Assembly: GCF_001189845.1 (NCBI RefSeq)
Contig: NZ_LFLZ01000032.1
Span: 1 to 64,000, forward strand
Direction: 5' to 3'
Source of the DNA: Bradyrhizobium tropiciagri
Lineage (GTDB): Bacteria; Pseudomonadota; Alphaproteobacteria; Rhizobiales; Xanthobacteraceae
Length of the DNA stretch: 64,000 nt
Shown: positions 19,062-27,244 of the stretch, piece after piece
How positions within the stretch are numbered: the stretch's first letter is position 1
How the letters are laid out: each line of letters starts with the position of its first letter
Position numbers and translations under genes: made by a program
The notes under the pieces: model-generated
The model's input: the letters and a program-made list of their open reading frames with translations, nothing else
What the model was told of the DNA's origin: nothing
Databases searched by the model: none

Positions 19062-19143
19062 GATGGGTAGAGCGAAGCGAAACCCATCAAGCTGCGACCG
19101 CGCGGAGAAGGGATGGGTTTCGCTGCGCTCTACCCATCCTACG
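19058..19143. repeat. Perfect-arm palindromic repeat GTAGGATGGGTAGAGCG
   Basis: The left arm GTAGGATGGGTAGAGCGAAG pairs exactly with CGCTGCGCTCTACCCATCCTAC at the right, around a GC-rich loop. It lies between two convergent genes, overlaps the nucleotidyltransferase stop codon and could end transcription from both sides. Confidence 0.85.
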
Positions 19144-19148
19144 CAACG

Positions 19149-20000
19149 CTACCGTCCCCAGCGGTCCTGCCAGATCTTCTCGCCGATCGTGCAGCTGACC
19201 CGCGGCTCCTTCTCGGCGGTGCGCACGACCGGGCGCTCGGGGGTGCGGCCGGCGACTTCGAGCAGCAGCTTGGTGCGGATTGCTTCCTTGAATTTCTCGC
19301 GGTCCTTGATCGTCACCACGAAGGAGCCGGGCCCGCCGATCACGCAGTCCTCGTAGTAGTAGTCGAGGTTCTCGATATCCATCGTCGAGTAGGACGGCTC
19401 CTTCACCATGATCGGCAGGCCGTTGATGACGATGCCCTTGTCGAGCGCGGCATCGCGCGCCGGCGTGATCGGCGTGCCGTTGTTGTTGGGCCCATCGCCG
19501 GAAATATCGATCACGCGGCGAATACCGCGATGCGGATTCTCGTCGAACATCGGGATCGCGAAATAGATCGCGCCCGAGATCGAGGTGCGCGAGGCGCGGC
19601 GCACCGGCGTCTTCATGATCTCGGCGGAGACCGCGTCCGCCGATTCAGGGCCGTCGATCACCCGCCAGGGAATGATCACCTTCTGGTCGTTGGAGGCGGC
19701 CCATTCGAAATAGGTGATCGAGATCTTGCCGTTCGGGCCGGCCTTCAGCGCCTGCAGGAAATCCTTTGAAACGATGGCCTGCGCATAGCCCTCGCGCTGG
19801 ATCGCGAGCTCGTCCATGTCCATCGAATAGGAGACGTCGACCGCGATGATCAACTCGATGTCGACGCTCGGTGTGGATTCCTTTTCAGCGACGCGATGGC
19901 CCACCTGGGTTCCCGGGCTGGGCGCGGCAACACCGGCCACATCGCCGCTGGCCAACATGCCCGCGACAAGCACCGCTCCGATCGAGACATACCAGCGCAT
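19149..20000 (-). CDS. DUF1194 (von Willebrand A-like) secreted protein
   Basis: The 283-aa protein has a signal peptide (MRWYVSIGAVLVAGMLASGD) and a VWA-like fold. The MIDAS-like DVSYSMD motif near residue 55 and ISGDGPNNNGTPITPAR near residue 163 are typical of DUF1194. C-terminal Cys residues (EDCVIGGPG and RVSCTIGE) may form a disulfide, as expected for a periplasmic protein. The function is unknown; VWA domains usually mediate binding. Start 20000 is chosen for the GGGAGGG site just upstream; an in-frame Met at 20039 lacks one. The promoter region is shared with divergent clpS. Confidence 0.85.
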   Translation of the reverse strand: MRWYVSIGAVLVAGMLASGDVAGVAAPSPGTQVGHRVAEKESTPSVDIELIIAVDVSYSMDMDELAIQREGYAQAIVSKDFLQALKAGPNGKISITYFEWAASNDQKVIIPWRVIDGPESADAVSAEIMKTPVRRASRTSISGAIYFAIPMFDENPHRGIRRVIDISGDGPNNNGTPITPARDAALDKGIVINGLPIMVKEPSYSTMDIENLDYYYEDCVIGGPGSFVVTIKDREKFKEAIRTKLLLEVAGRTPERPVVRTAEKEPRVSCTIGEKIWQDRWGR

Positions 20001-20236
20001 TGCGGCCCTCCCGTCGTGTCCCGTTATGGTGACATGCAAATCAGGCGGCGAAAAGCGCAGATATCATCTGTCCTTCACATTCAGGTTAGAGCCCTGCAAG
20101 TTAGGCGCCTACAGGTTGGACATCACGCATGAGGCGACATGCGCCGTGCCGCTGCCGCAATGACGCCGTGCAAATCGAACGGTTCCAAGACATGCCGGAA
20201 GACGGTAGTCTTACGGAGCAATCGCGAGGGAGTGCG

Positions 20237-20542
20237 ATGCCCGATACTGTCGTCAAGCCGAAAACCAGGACGAAGACCAAGGTCGAGCGGCCGCGCCTGC
20301 ACAAGGTGATCCTGGTCAACGACGACTACACGCCGCGCGAATTCGTCGTCACTGTGCTGAAGGGCGAATTCCGCATGACCGACGACCAGGCCTACAAGGT
20401 GATGCTGACCGCGCATCAGCGCGGCGTCTGCGTGGTCGCGGTTTTCACCCGCGACGTCGCGGAGACCAAGGCGACGCGCGCCACCGACGCCGGCCGCGCC
20501 AAGGGCTATCCGCTGCTGTTCACCACCGAGCCCGAGGAATAG
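20237..20542 (+). CDS. clpS: ATP-dependent Clp protease adaptor ClpS
   Basis: The 101-aa protein has a basic, disordered N terminus (residues 1-23, PKTRTKTKVERP) and the ClpS core. VILVNDDYTPREFV contains the DD/E residues that recognise N-degron substrates, and AHQRGVCVVAVFTRDVAETK completes the fold. ClpS hands N-end-rule substrates to ClpAP. clpA is not adjacent here. ATG 20237 is preceded by GAGGGAG; an upstream start at 20129 would add an unrelated extension. Confidence 0.93.
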   Translation: MPDTVVKPKTRTKTKVERPRLHKVILVNDDYTPREFVVTVLKGEFRMTDDQAYKVMLTAHQRGVCVVAVFTRDVAETKATRATDAGRAKGYPLLFTTEPEE

Positions 20543-20632
20543 CGCGCCAGCGCCAGTTTGCCGCAGGCCTTGCCGCGCATTTTATCGATCGCAGCCACCC
20601 CTGCTTTAGGGATCGCATGGCACGTACGCGGC

Positions 20633-21396
20633 ATGTCCGTCGCGCTGCGCCAACAATTGTCCCTGCGGAAGACCCGACCGGAAACCTCGTTCGGTCCGTT
20701 CCGCCCCCTGCCCGCTTTGCCCTGGCTCGTCATGGCGACGGCGATACGGATCGTCGCCTACGGCAAGCCCGGCCTGATGTTGCCCGCGATGGTGCTGACC
20801 GATGCTTGCGTGTTGCTCGCCTTCTTCGCGACGGCGCGGGACTCGATCCAGGCTTCCGGAGGCCGGTCGTCGCTTGGCGAACTGACGCTCGGAGAACAGA
20901 TCAGGTTGTCGCTGTCGATCTGGTGGCGGATCACGCTCGTGATGGCGGTGGCGGCGATCGGAACCTCCGCGATCGGCTTCACGTCGTTCGCACCGAACCT
21001 GATGGCCGGCTCGATGGCATGGCTTTCGATCAATTCACCCATCTCGGCCGGTTCTGGAGTGCGGCGATCGCAGCCCTGGTGCTGATGATCATCGTCAACG
21101 CCGAAGGCAATGGCGGCCGCGTCGCGCTGTTTGCCGCCGTCAGGGACCTTGGCCGGCACGCGCTCTGGCTTGGCGCAGCGGTGCTCGTGCTTGGCGCGAT
21201 CAACGTTGCGCTCGGCTACGGGCAGGAACTGGTGCGCACCGCGATCTGGCAATTCTGGCAGACATCGATGGTGGGCCAGCCGATCAAGAACCTGATCTAC
21301 GTCGTCTTCATCTTTGGCTTCGCGATGCTGCGGCTGTGGATCACGCTATCGATTCTGACCTTCGGCCTGAAGCAGTCTTACGCGCGCGGCGGCTAG
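20633..21396 (+). pseudogene. Predicted membrane protein, frameshifted
   Basis: I do not recognise this family. The N-terminal part (from 20633) shows hydrophobic segments GLMLPAMVLTDACVLLAFFA and WWRITLVMAVAAIGTSAIGF. The C-terminal part continues one frame over (FDQFTHLGRFWSAAIAALVL, then WLGAAVLVLGAINVALGYG and NLIYVVFIFGFAMLRLWITL). One missing G in the GG at 21016-21017 would join them as MAGSMGMAFDQF and give 254 aa with about five membrane helices. A start at 20558 is also possible. It ends 5 bp before the convergent EamA gene. Confidence 0.6.
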
Positions 21397-21401
21397 TCTC
21401 C

Positions 21402-22289
21402 TCACCGCTCCGCCGGCTGCGCGAGCTGCGCCCGCTGGCTCAGCGCGATGTCGGCGACGACCGCGCCCATCACCAGCGCGCCGCCGATCAGGGCGCGCAG
21501 CGACGGCACCTCGGCAAACGCCAGCCACACCCAGAACGGCATCAGCGGCGTTTCGAGGGTTGCGATCAGCGACGCCTGCGCGGACGGCAGGAATCTCGAG
21601 CCGACCGTAAACAAAGAGAGGCCGAGCCCGACCTGGCATGCACCGAACATCGCGAGCACGCCGAGATCGGCACCGCTGACCGCGCCGATGCCGAGCCCCA
21701 GCGGCAGGCTAACGGCGCTGCCGAGGAAGTTCGAGAGCGCCGCGGCTGCTATCATCGGCGTGCCCCTGTGCCGCCGGATCACCACCGTCATCAGCGAGAT
21801 CGAGAGCACCATCACGCAGGCAAGCCCGATGCCCCTGTAATCCGTGATGCCCCGGGCGCCGCTGACGGTGATGGCGACGCCCGCGAGCGCGACGAGGCTC
21901 GCCAGCAATGTGCCCGGGCGCACCCGCTCGCGCAGCCAAAGCCAGGCGATCGCAGCGGCTGCAAACGGCTGCATCGCGATCAGGATCGCGACATTGGCGA
22001 CGCTGGTCAGTTGCAGCGCCGGAATGAACGTCACCATGCCCAGGGTCGAGAGACCGGCCACCAGCCATCCGCTCAACGGCATCGCGACGAGATCGCGCGC
22101 GCCGCGCCGGCCTTGCGTCGCGACCAGGAACAACACGATCGCGCCGCCACCGAACAGCCCGCGCCAGAACAGGATGGTCCAGGAATCGAAGTGCAGCAGC
22201 CGGGTAAAGAACGGCGCGGTGCTCCAGGCGGCCGCGGCCGCCACGACCAGCGCAATCCCGGTGCGATGCTGCGCGTCCGTGTCAGTCAC
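21402..22289 (-). CDS. EamA/DMT family transporter
   Basis: The 295-aa protein consists of two EamA repeats, about ten transmembrane helices in all. WSTAPFFTRLLHFDSWTILF marks the first repeat, and GACQVGLGLSLFTVGSRFLP followed by LIATLETPLMPFWVWL the second; the ETPL segment is typical of drug/metabolite exporters of the inner membrane. The substrate is unknown. The nucleotide cyclase gene lies 12 bp upstream on the same strand, so the two are likely co-transcribed. Confidence 0.9.
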   Translation of the reverse strand: MTDTDAQHRTGIALVVAAAAAWSTAPFFTRLLHFDSWTILFWRGLFGGGAIVLFLVATQGRRGARDLVAMPLSGWLVAGLSTLGMVTFIPALQLTSVANVAILIAMQPFAAAAIAWLWLRERVRPGTLLASLVALAGVAITVSGARGITDYRGIGLACVMVLSISLMTVVIRRHRGTPMIAAAALSNFLGSAVSLPLGLGIGAVSGADLGVLAMFGACQVGLGLSLFTVGSRFLPSAQASLIATLETPLMPFWVWLAFAEVPSLRALIGGALVMGAVVADIALSQRAQLAQPAER

Positions 22290-22301
22290 GACACACCGAT
22301 G

Positions 22302-23507
22302 CTAGCTGGCCGCCGCAATCGGCGCTTCGTCGAACAGGCCATAGACCCGTTCCGCCTTCGAGAACCCCGCGATCGGAAACTCGCCGAGATCGCTCCAGCC
22401 GCCGTCGTGGATGCCGGCGAAGCGCTCGGACGCGACGACGGTGCGGCCGAGCCGGCCGGCGATCTTCTCCAGCCGCGCGGCGAGATTGACCGCCGGGCCG
22501 ATGCAGGTGAAGTCGAGCCGGTTGCCGCCGCCGATATTGCCGTAGAGCACGCGCCCGAGATGCAGCGCGACCCCGAAGCGGAAGCGCTCGACGGCGTCAC
22601 CATTGGCAAATTGCAGCGCCTCGACGCCGGCGCGGGATGCGCGCGCAGCCTCCAGCACCCGGGAGCAGACCTGCACCTCGTCGCCGAGATATTCGTCGAC
22701 CGGAAACACCGCGAGCAGGCCGTCGCCCATGAATTTGAGCACCTCGCCGCCATGCTCGCGGATCGCGGTGACCTGGCAATCGAAATAGAGGTTGAGGATC
22801 TCCACGACGGTCTCGGGCGGCAAACGGTCCGACAGCGCGGTGAAGCCGCGCAGATCCGAGAGCCAGATCGCGGCATCCATCGTGTCGGCATGGCCGCGCC
22901 GGATCTGGCCGCCCATGATGCGCTCGCCGGCCCGGTTGCCGACATAGGTGTCGAGCAGCAGCGTGGCGGTGCGGCGCAGCGTCACGATCTCGATGTAGCG
23001 CGCCAGCGGGACAGTGATCGAGCGGATCGCATCGAGCTGCTCGTCGGTGAAGCCACCCGGCTGCCGCGTGGTCCAGCTCGAGGCGTTGGCGAAGCCGTCG
23101 GTGTAAACCAGCGGCACGGCGATATAGTCGGTGACACCTTCCGCCTGGAGATCCACGACGATTGGAAAGCGCTTGCTGGCGGGATCGTCCAACCGCGCGC
23201 GCACCTCAACACCTTGTCTGAAGACGATCGACAGGGGGCTGACGGCAAATTCCGGGGAGTCCAGGATGTTGTGATCGACGGTGCCGGTTTCGACCTCGGC
23301 ACCCTGCTTCCAGAAGAAATGGCGGCCGTAGATCTCGGGATGCAGCGTGCGCACGAAGACGCCGACGCGCCACAGCGGCAGGCCGGCCCGCACCAGCCGT
23401 TCGCAGCACTCCGCCATCATCTGCGGCGGGGTCGGCGCCGACCGCGCGCCGCCGATCATCCATTCGATGATGTCCCGAAGCTCCGACGCGTTCATGGCAG
23501 TCCCCAA
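22302..23507 (-). CDS. Adenylate/guanylate cyclase domain protein
   Basis: The 401-aa protein has an N-terminal region of about 190 residues without a recognised domain, and a class III cyclase catalytic domain. The metal-binding Asp residues are in WLSDLRGFTALSDRL near residue 217 and FMGDGLLAVFPV near residue 262; LDFTCIGPAVNLAARLE near residue 338 is the typical C-terminal half. It is predicted to make cAMP or cGMP. Many alphaproteobacteria carry several cyclases with different sensory N termini, which suggests a signal is sensed by residues 1-190. No membrane helix is seen. It is likely first in an operon with the EamA exporter. Confidence 0.85.
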   Translation of the reverse strand: MGTAMNASELRDIIEWMIGGARSAPTPPQMMAECCERLVRAGLPLWRVGVFVRTLHPEIYGRHFFWKQGAEVETGTVDHNILDSPEFAVSPLSIVFRQGVEVRARLDDPASKRFPIVVDLQAEGVTDYIAVPLVYTDGFANASSWTTRQPGGFTDEQLDAIRSITVPLARYIEIVTLRRTATLLLDTYVGNRAGERIMGGQIRRGHADTMDAAIWLSDLRGFTALSDRLPPETVVEILNLYFDCQVTAIREHGGEVLKFMGDGLLAVFPVDEYLGDEVQVCSRVLEAARASRAGVEALQFANGDAVERFRFGVALHLGRVLYGNIGGGNRLDFTCIGPAVNLAARLEKIAGRLGRTVVASERFAGIHDGGWSDLGEFPIAGFSKAERVYGLFDEAPIAAAS

Positions 23508-23537
23508 GGCGGTCTGGTACCGCCATTATATAGGGGA

Positions 23538-24625
23538 TCAGCGCCCGGTCTGCCCGCGGTCGCGCAGAAAATGATCGGCCAGCACGCAGGCCATCATGGC
23601 CTCACCGACCGGCACGGCCCGGATGCCGACGCAGGGGTCGTGGCGGCCCTTGGTCAGGATGTCGGTATCGGCGCCCTTGCGGTCCACGGTCCGGCGCGTG
23701 GTCAGGATCGATGAGGTCGGCTTGACCGCAAAGCGCACCACCACCGGCTGGCCGGTCGAGATGCCGCCCAGCACGCCGCCGGCGTGGTTGGACAGGAAAC
23801 GCGTTCCGTTGTTGCCGGTCCGCATCTCGTCGGCATTCTCTTCGCCTGACAGTTCGGCGGCGCCGAGCCCGCGCCGATCTCGACGCCCTTGACCGCGTTG
23901 ATGCTCATCATCGCCGAGGCCAGATCGCTGTCGAGCTTGGCGTAGATCGGCGCACCGAGACCGGCCGGCACGCCTTCGGCAACGACCTCGATGACCGCGC
24001 CGATCGAGGAGCCGCTCTTCCTGATGCCGTCGAGATAGCTCTCGAAGAACGCCGCCTTATCCTTGTCGGGACAGAAGAACGGGTTGTTGGCGATCTCGTC
24101 CCAGTCCCACTTCTCGCGGTCGATCTTGTGCGGCCCCATCTGCACCAGCGCGCCGCGCACCTTGACCCCGGGCAGCACCTTGCGCGCGACCGCGCCGGCC
24201 GCGACGCGGGTCGCGGTCTCGCGTGCGGAGGAGCGTCCGCCGCCGCGATAGTCGCGCAGGCCGTATTTCGCTTCATAGGTGAAGTCGGCATGGCCGGGAC
24301 GGAACTTGTCCTTGATCTCGGAATAATCCTTCGAGCGCTGGTCGGTGTTCTCGATCAGCAGCGCGATCGGCGTGCCGGTCGTGACCTGCACGCCGCTTTC
24401 CGGATGCGCCATCACGCCGGACAGGATCTTCGCCGCATCCGGCTCCTGGCGCTGGGTGGTGAAGCGCGACTGGCCCGGCCTGCGGCGATCGAGGTCGTGC
24501 TGGATCTCCTCGACCGTCAGAGGGATCATCGGCGGGCAACCGTCCACCACGCAACCGATCGCAACCCCATGGCTCTCGCCGAAGGTCGTGACGCGGAACA
24601 TATGGCCGAAAGTATTGAAGGACAT
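23538..24625 (-). pseudogene. aroC: Chorismate synthase, frameshifted
   Basis: AroC makes chorismate from EPSP, the last shared step of aromatic amino acid synthesis, using reduced FMN. The first 250 or so residues are intact: TFGESHGVAIGCVVDGCPP, RRPGQSRFTTQRQEPD, GGGRSSARETATRVAAGA and MSINAVKGVEIGAG. The C terminus (MRTGNNGTRFLSNHAGG, VRFAVKPTSSI, CVGIRAVPVGEAM) follows in another frame, ending at 23538. One missing base near 23866 (GAG for GAAG on the plus strand) would restore GFGAAELSGEEN and give 362 aa, a normal length. The gene is normally essential for prototrophy, so an assembly error is suspected. Confidence 0.9.
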
Positions 24626-24700
24626 GGCGTGTCGTAACGCGCGGGGTCGGCAGCGTCAAACGGGTTTCATGACCCCAAAGACGTGGCCGACCAGGTGCCT

Positions 24701-25300
24701 TTAACTATATTTCTGCAGGCCCGCCGTGCCGAACACGTAGACCGCGCCCTGCTCGATCGTGAGGTCGGCCGCCGAGGCCGCCGTCTCGAAGCCGAGCGCA
24801 ACCATCAGCGCCCGCGCCGTGCCGCCATGGGCGACGGCGACCGTGTCTGACGTCACCGAACCGTACCATTCGGTCATCCGCGCCTGCACGTCGACATAGC
24901 TCTCGCCGCCCTCCGGCGCGACCTGCCACTTCTCGGCCAGGCGGCGCGCATAGACGACGGGGTCCGCGGCCTGCGCCTGCGCCAAGGTCGAGCCCTCCCA
25001 GGTCCCGTAGGCGATCTCGCGCAGCCGCGCGTCGAGCGCGTAATCGCCCGGCGGCAGGCCAAGCTCGGTGCGCACCAGCTCCATGGTCGCGCGCGCCCGG
25101 ATCAGCGGGCTTGCGACGAATGGCAGCGTCGTCTTGTCACGGCCATCGCGCGCCAGGAGATCGGCGAGGATGCGGCCGGCATGCACCGCCTGGGCACAGC
25201 CGCGCTCGTTGAGGGCGATGTCCTGCACGCCCTGAAGCCGGCCTTCGGCGTTCCACGAGGTTTCGCCGTGGCGGATGTAATAGATCGTCGGCACCGGCAT
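24701..25300 (-). CDS. Histidine phosphatase family protein
   Basis: The 199-aa protein belongs to the phosphoglycerate-mutase-like superfamily. The catalytic RHG motif is in YIRHGETSWN near residue 10, SPLIRARATMEL near residue 64 carries the second Arg, EIAYGTWEG the acid residue, and the second His is in VAVAHGGTARAL near residue 154. The substrate is not predictable (phosphosugars, phosphoserine and others are possible). Start 25300 fits the family N terminus and has ACGGGA upstream; the frame stays open to 25546, but that extension lacks any family match. Confidence 0.88.
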   Translation of the reverse strand: MPVPTIYYIRHGETSWNAEGRLQGVQDIALNERGCAQAVHAGRILADLLARDGRDKTTLPFVASPLIRARATMELVRTELGLPPGDYALDARLREIAYGTWEGSTLAQAQAADPVVYARRLAEKWQVAPEGGESYVDVQARMTEWYGSVTSDTVAVAHGGTARALMVALGFETAASAADLTIEQGAVYVFGTAGLQKYS

Positions 25301-25473
25301 TCCCGTAACGGCTGGTCCCTGTTGAGCGAGCTGTCGGGCGCCTGACCCAAGACTTCCGCGCTTCGGCTTCCACGCTTCGAATTTTTTCGGCTCGGAGGTA
25401 CACCAGCACTTCGGCTGGCGACAAGCCCAAATCGGCCGCAGCAGAGGCGCACTGCGCGCAGGTCGGCGCGACC

Positions 25474-25498
25474 GGAATAGGCACGTCGTTTGGGTGTT
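25474..25498 (+). promoter_or_regulatory. Possible ECF-type promoter before the sigma factor gene
   Basis: GGAAT at 25474-25478 and TGTT at 25495-25498 are separated by 16 bases, resembling the GGAAC-N16/17-GTT pattern of ECF promoters. It lies 46 bp before the sigma gene. Autoregulation would fit ECF practice. The fifth base differs from the GGAAC consensus. Confidence 0.3.
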
Positions 25499-25544
25499 AT
25501 GTTTGACAAGGCGGCCATCGCCGCGACCATCGAAGACCGGATGC

Positions 25545-26033
25545 ATGACCGCGTTTCGTCAAAGTGTCGAAGCCATGATTCCAGCGCTCCGCCGCTATGC
25601 GCGCGCGTTGGTGCGTGACACGGATATCGCCGACGACCTGGTACAGGACACGCTGGTGCGCGCGCTGCGCTCGGAGCGGCTGTTTCTCGGCGGCGACGTC
25701 AGGAGCTGGCTCTACACGATCCTGACCAATCTGAACAAGAACCGGCGGCGTTCGCTGGCGCGGCGGCCGGCCTTCATGCCGCTGCTCGACAACAATGCCG
25801 ACGCCAGCGGCACCGAGGCCGAGGGCCGCGACATCGAGCGTGCGCTGTCGACGCTGGTCGAGGAGCAACGCTCGGTGCTGCTGCTCGTGATGCTGGAGGG
25901 CATGAGCTACCGGGAGGTGGCCGACATCCAGGGCGTGCCGATCGGCACGGTGATGTCCCGCCTCGCCCGCGCGCGCGCCCATGTGCGGGCCTCGATCGAG
26001 GGCCAGCGCCCGGCGCTGAGGCGGGTGAAATGA
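25545..26033 (+). CDS. ECF-type RNA polymerase sigma factor
   Basis: The 162-aa protein has only sigma regions 2 and 4. Region 2 is marked by ALRRYARALVRD and DDLVQDTLVRALRS (residues about 12-45) and RSWLYTILTNLNKN; region 4 by MSYREVADIQGVPIGTVMSRLARAR near residue 125. It directs polymerase to stress promoters. The anti-sigma gene follows after 66 bp, so the pair is probably one operon and the sigma factor is held inactive by its partner. Start 25545 is used; an upstream in-frame start at 25494 overlaps the proposed promoter. The ribosome site is weak. Confidence 0.88.
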   Translation: MTAFRQSVEAMIPALRRYARALVRDTDIADDLVQDTLVRALRSERLFLGGDVRSWLYTILTNLNKNRRRSLARRPAFMPLLDNNADASGTEAEGRDIERALSTLVEEQRSVLLLVMLEGMSYREVADIQGVPIGTVMSRLARARAHVRASIEGQRPALRRVK

Positions 26034-26099
26034 TAATGTGCGCGATGGCAGACGTTACGATGAGCGATTTTCGAACAAGATTTGGCAGAGACGACTGAT

Positions 26100-26864
26100 A
26101 TGACCGACCCGAACATTCCCGTCACCGAAGACGAGCTGCACGCCTACGTCGACAACGAGCTGCCGGCCGAACGCCGCGGCGATGTCGAGGCGTGGCTCGC
26201 CACCCATCCCGACGACGCGGCACGGGTGCAATCATGGCGCGCGATGGCCGAGACGCTGCATGCGCGCTACGACGGCGTACTGGACGAGGCGGTGCCGAAG
26301 CGGCTCGAGCTCGAGCGGCTGGTGCGTCAGCCGCGCCGCTGGGTCTATGGCGCGGTAGCGGCGACGCTTGCCGCCTTCATCGCCGGCGGCGGCGTCGGCT
26401 GGATCGCGCGCGGCGCTACGGCTGCGCCCTCGACCTTCCAGAGCTTCACGCTCGATGCGCTCGATGCGCACCGGCTCTACGTGGTCGAGGTCCGCCATCC
26501 GGTCGAGGTGCCCGGCAGCGAGCGCGACCATCTGCAGCAATGGCTGACCAAGCGCTGCGGCTGGGACGTCCGCGCCCCCGACCTCAGCGGGCTGAAGCTG
26601 GTCGGCGGCCGCCTGCTGCCGGGGCCGAGCGGGCCGGCGTCGTTCCTGATGTATGAGAGCACGTCCGGTGAGCGCTTCACGGTCTACACCGCCAAGGCGA
26701 AGACCGAGGCGACCCAGATGCGCTACGCCGCGCAGGGCAGCGACGGCGCGCTGTTCTGGGCCGATCGCGGCGTCGCCTATGTCGTCAGCGGCGGCACCGA
26801 CCGCACGCGCCTGACCCAAGTCGCGCAGGCGGTCTACGACCAGATGGAGAAGAACGGCGGCTGA
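26100..26864 (+). CDS. Transmembrane anti-sigma factor
   Basis: The 254-aa protein is the likely partner of the preceding ECF sigma factor. The N terminus (residues 1-70, TEDELHAYVDNELPAER and LATHPDDAARVQSW) is the cytoplasmic sigma-binding anti-sigma domain. One membrane helix follows (VYGAVAATLAAFIAGGGVGWIA, residues about 83-104). The rest is probably periplasmic, with the ARDLSGLKLVGGRLL type end domain and FLMYES near residue 185, and may sense the signal. ATG 26100 is chosen; a TTG at 26082 is possible. A hairpin begins right at its stop codon. Confidence 0.85.
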   Translation: MTDPNIPVTEDELHAYVDNELPAERRGDVEAWLATHPDDAARVQSWRAMAETLHARYDGVLDEAVPKRLELERLVRQPRRWVYGAVAATLAAFIAGGGVGWIARGATAAPSTFQSFTLDALDAHRLYVVEVRHPVEVPGSERDHLQQWLTKRCGWDVRAPDLSGLKLVGGRLLPGPSGPASFLMYESTSGERFTVYTAKAKTEATQMRYAAQGSDGALFWADRGVAYVVSGGTDRTRLTQVAQAVYDQMEKNGG

Positions 26865-26889
26865 TCTCCCGTAATTTTACGGGAGATCA
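26862..26889 (+). terminator. Perfect 13-bp stem hairpin after the anti-sigma gene
   Basis: TGATCTCCCGTAA and TTACGGGAGATCA form a perfect stem. The stem starts at the stop codon itself. No U-tract follows, so Rho-independent action is uncertain; it may stabilise the mRNA 3' end. Confidence 0.55.
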
Positions 26890-27244
26890 CGTCGTGAAAA
26901 TGTGCCGTTTCGAGTAAGTGAATCCAGCCTCACTCGGCGTCCCAATTCCGACATTGAAAATTTCGATTCGCGTCATTGCCGCGTCTCATTATCGCACCGG
27001 ATGCTCACGCGAAGATGATCTGCGCCCGATCCGCCGATCGGCGCACGCGGCCTCGATTGGGGTTTTGTGTACCGCGCTGGTCCCCCTCTCGAGGCCGCAC
27101 TCCTTTTTCCGCCATCCGGTCTGCACGCCGCAGACCTGGAGTTCGGACGGCCGGTCATCCTTTGACGCGCTCACGGCCCCGCGTCTACCCCGATAGAGTC
27201 CGGGGTAATTGCAGTTTCGCGTCTCTGGGGCGCGCTCCCGGCGG
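26890..27244. other. Region downstream of dnaJ, probably non-coding
   Basis: As sequenced, the dnaJ frame runs to 26991 here. If the predicted stop at 27245-27247 is the true one, these 355 bp are non-coding. Nothing in them looks like a gene; the Cys/Arg-rich tail read by dnaJ has no family-like composition. Confidence 0.4.

Noticed and set aside
21336..23714. A 792-codon plus-strand frame over the EamA and cyclase genes
   Set aside because: It is an antisense shadow of two well supported genes.
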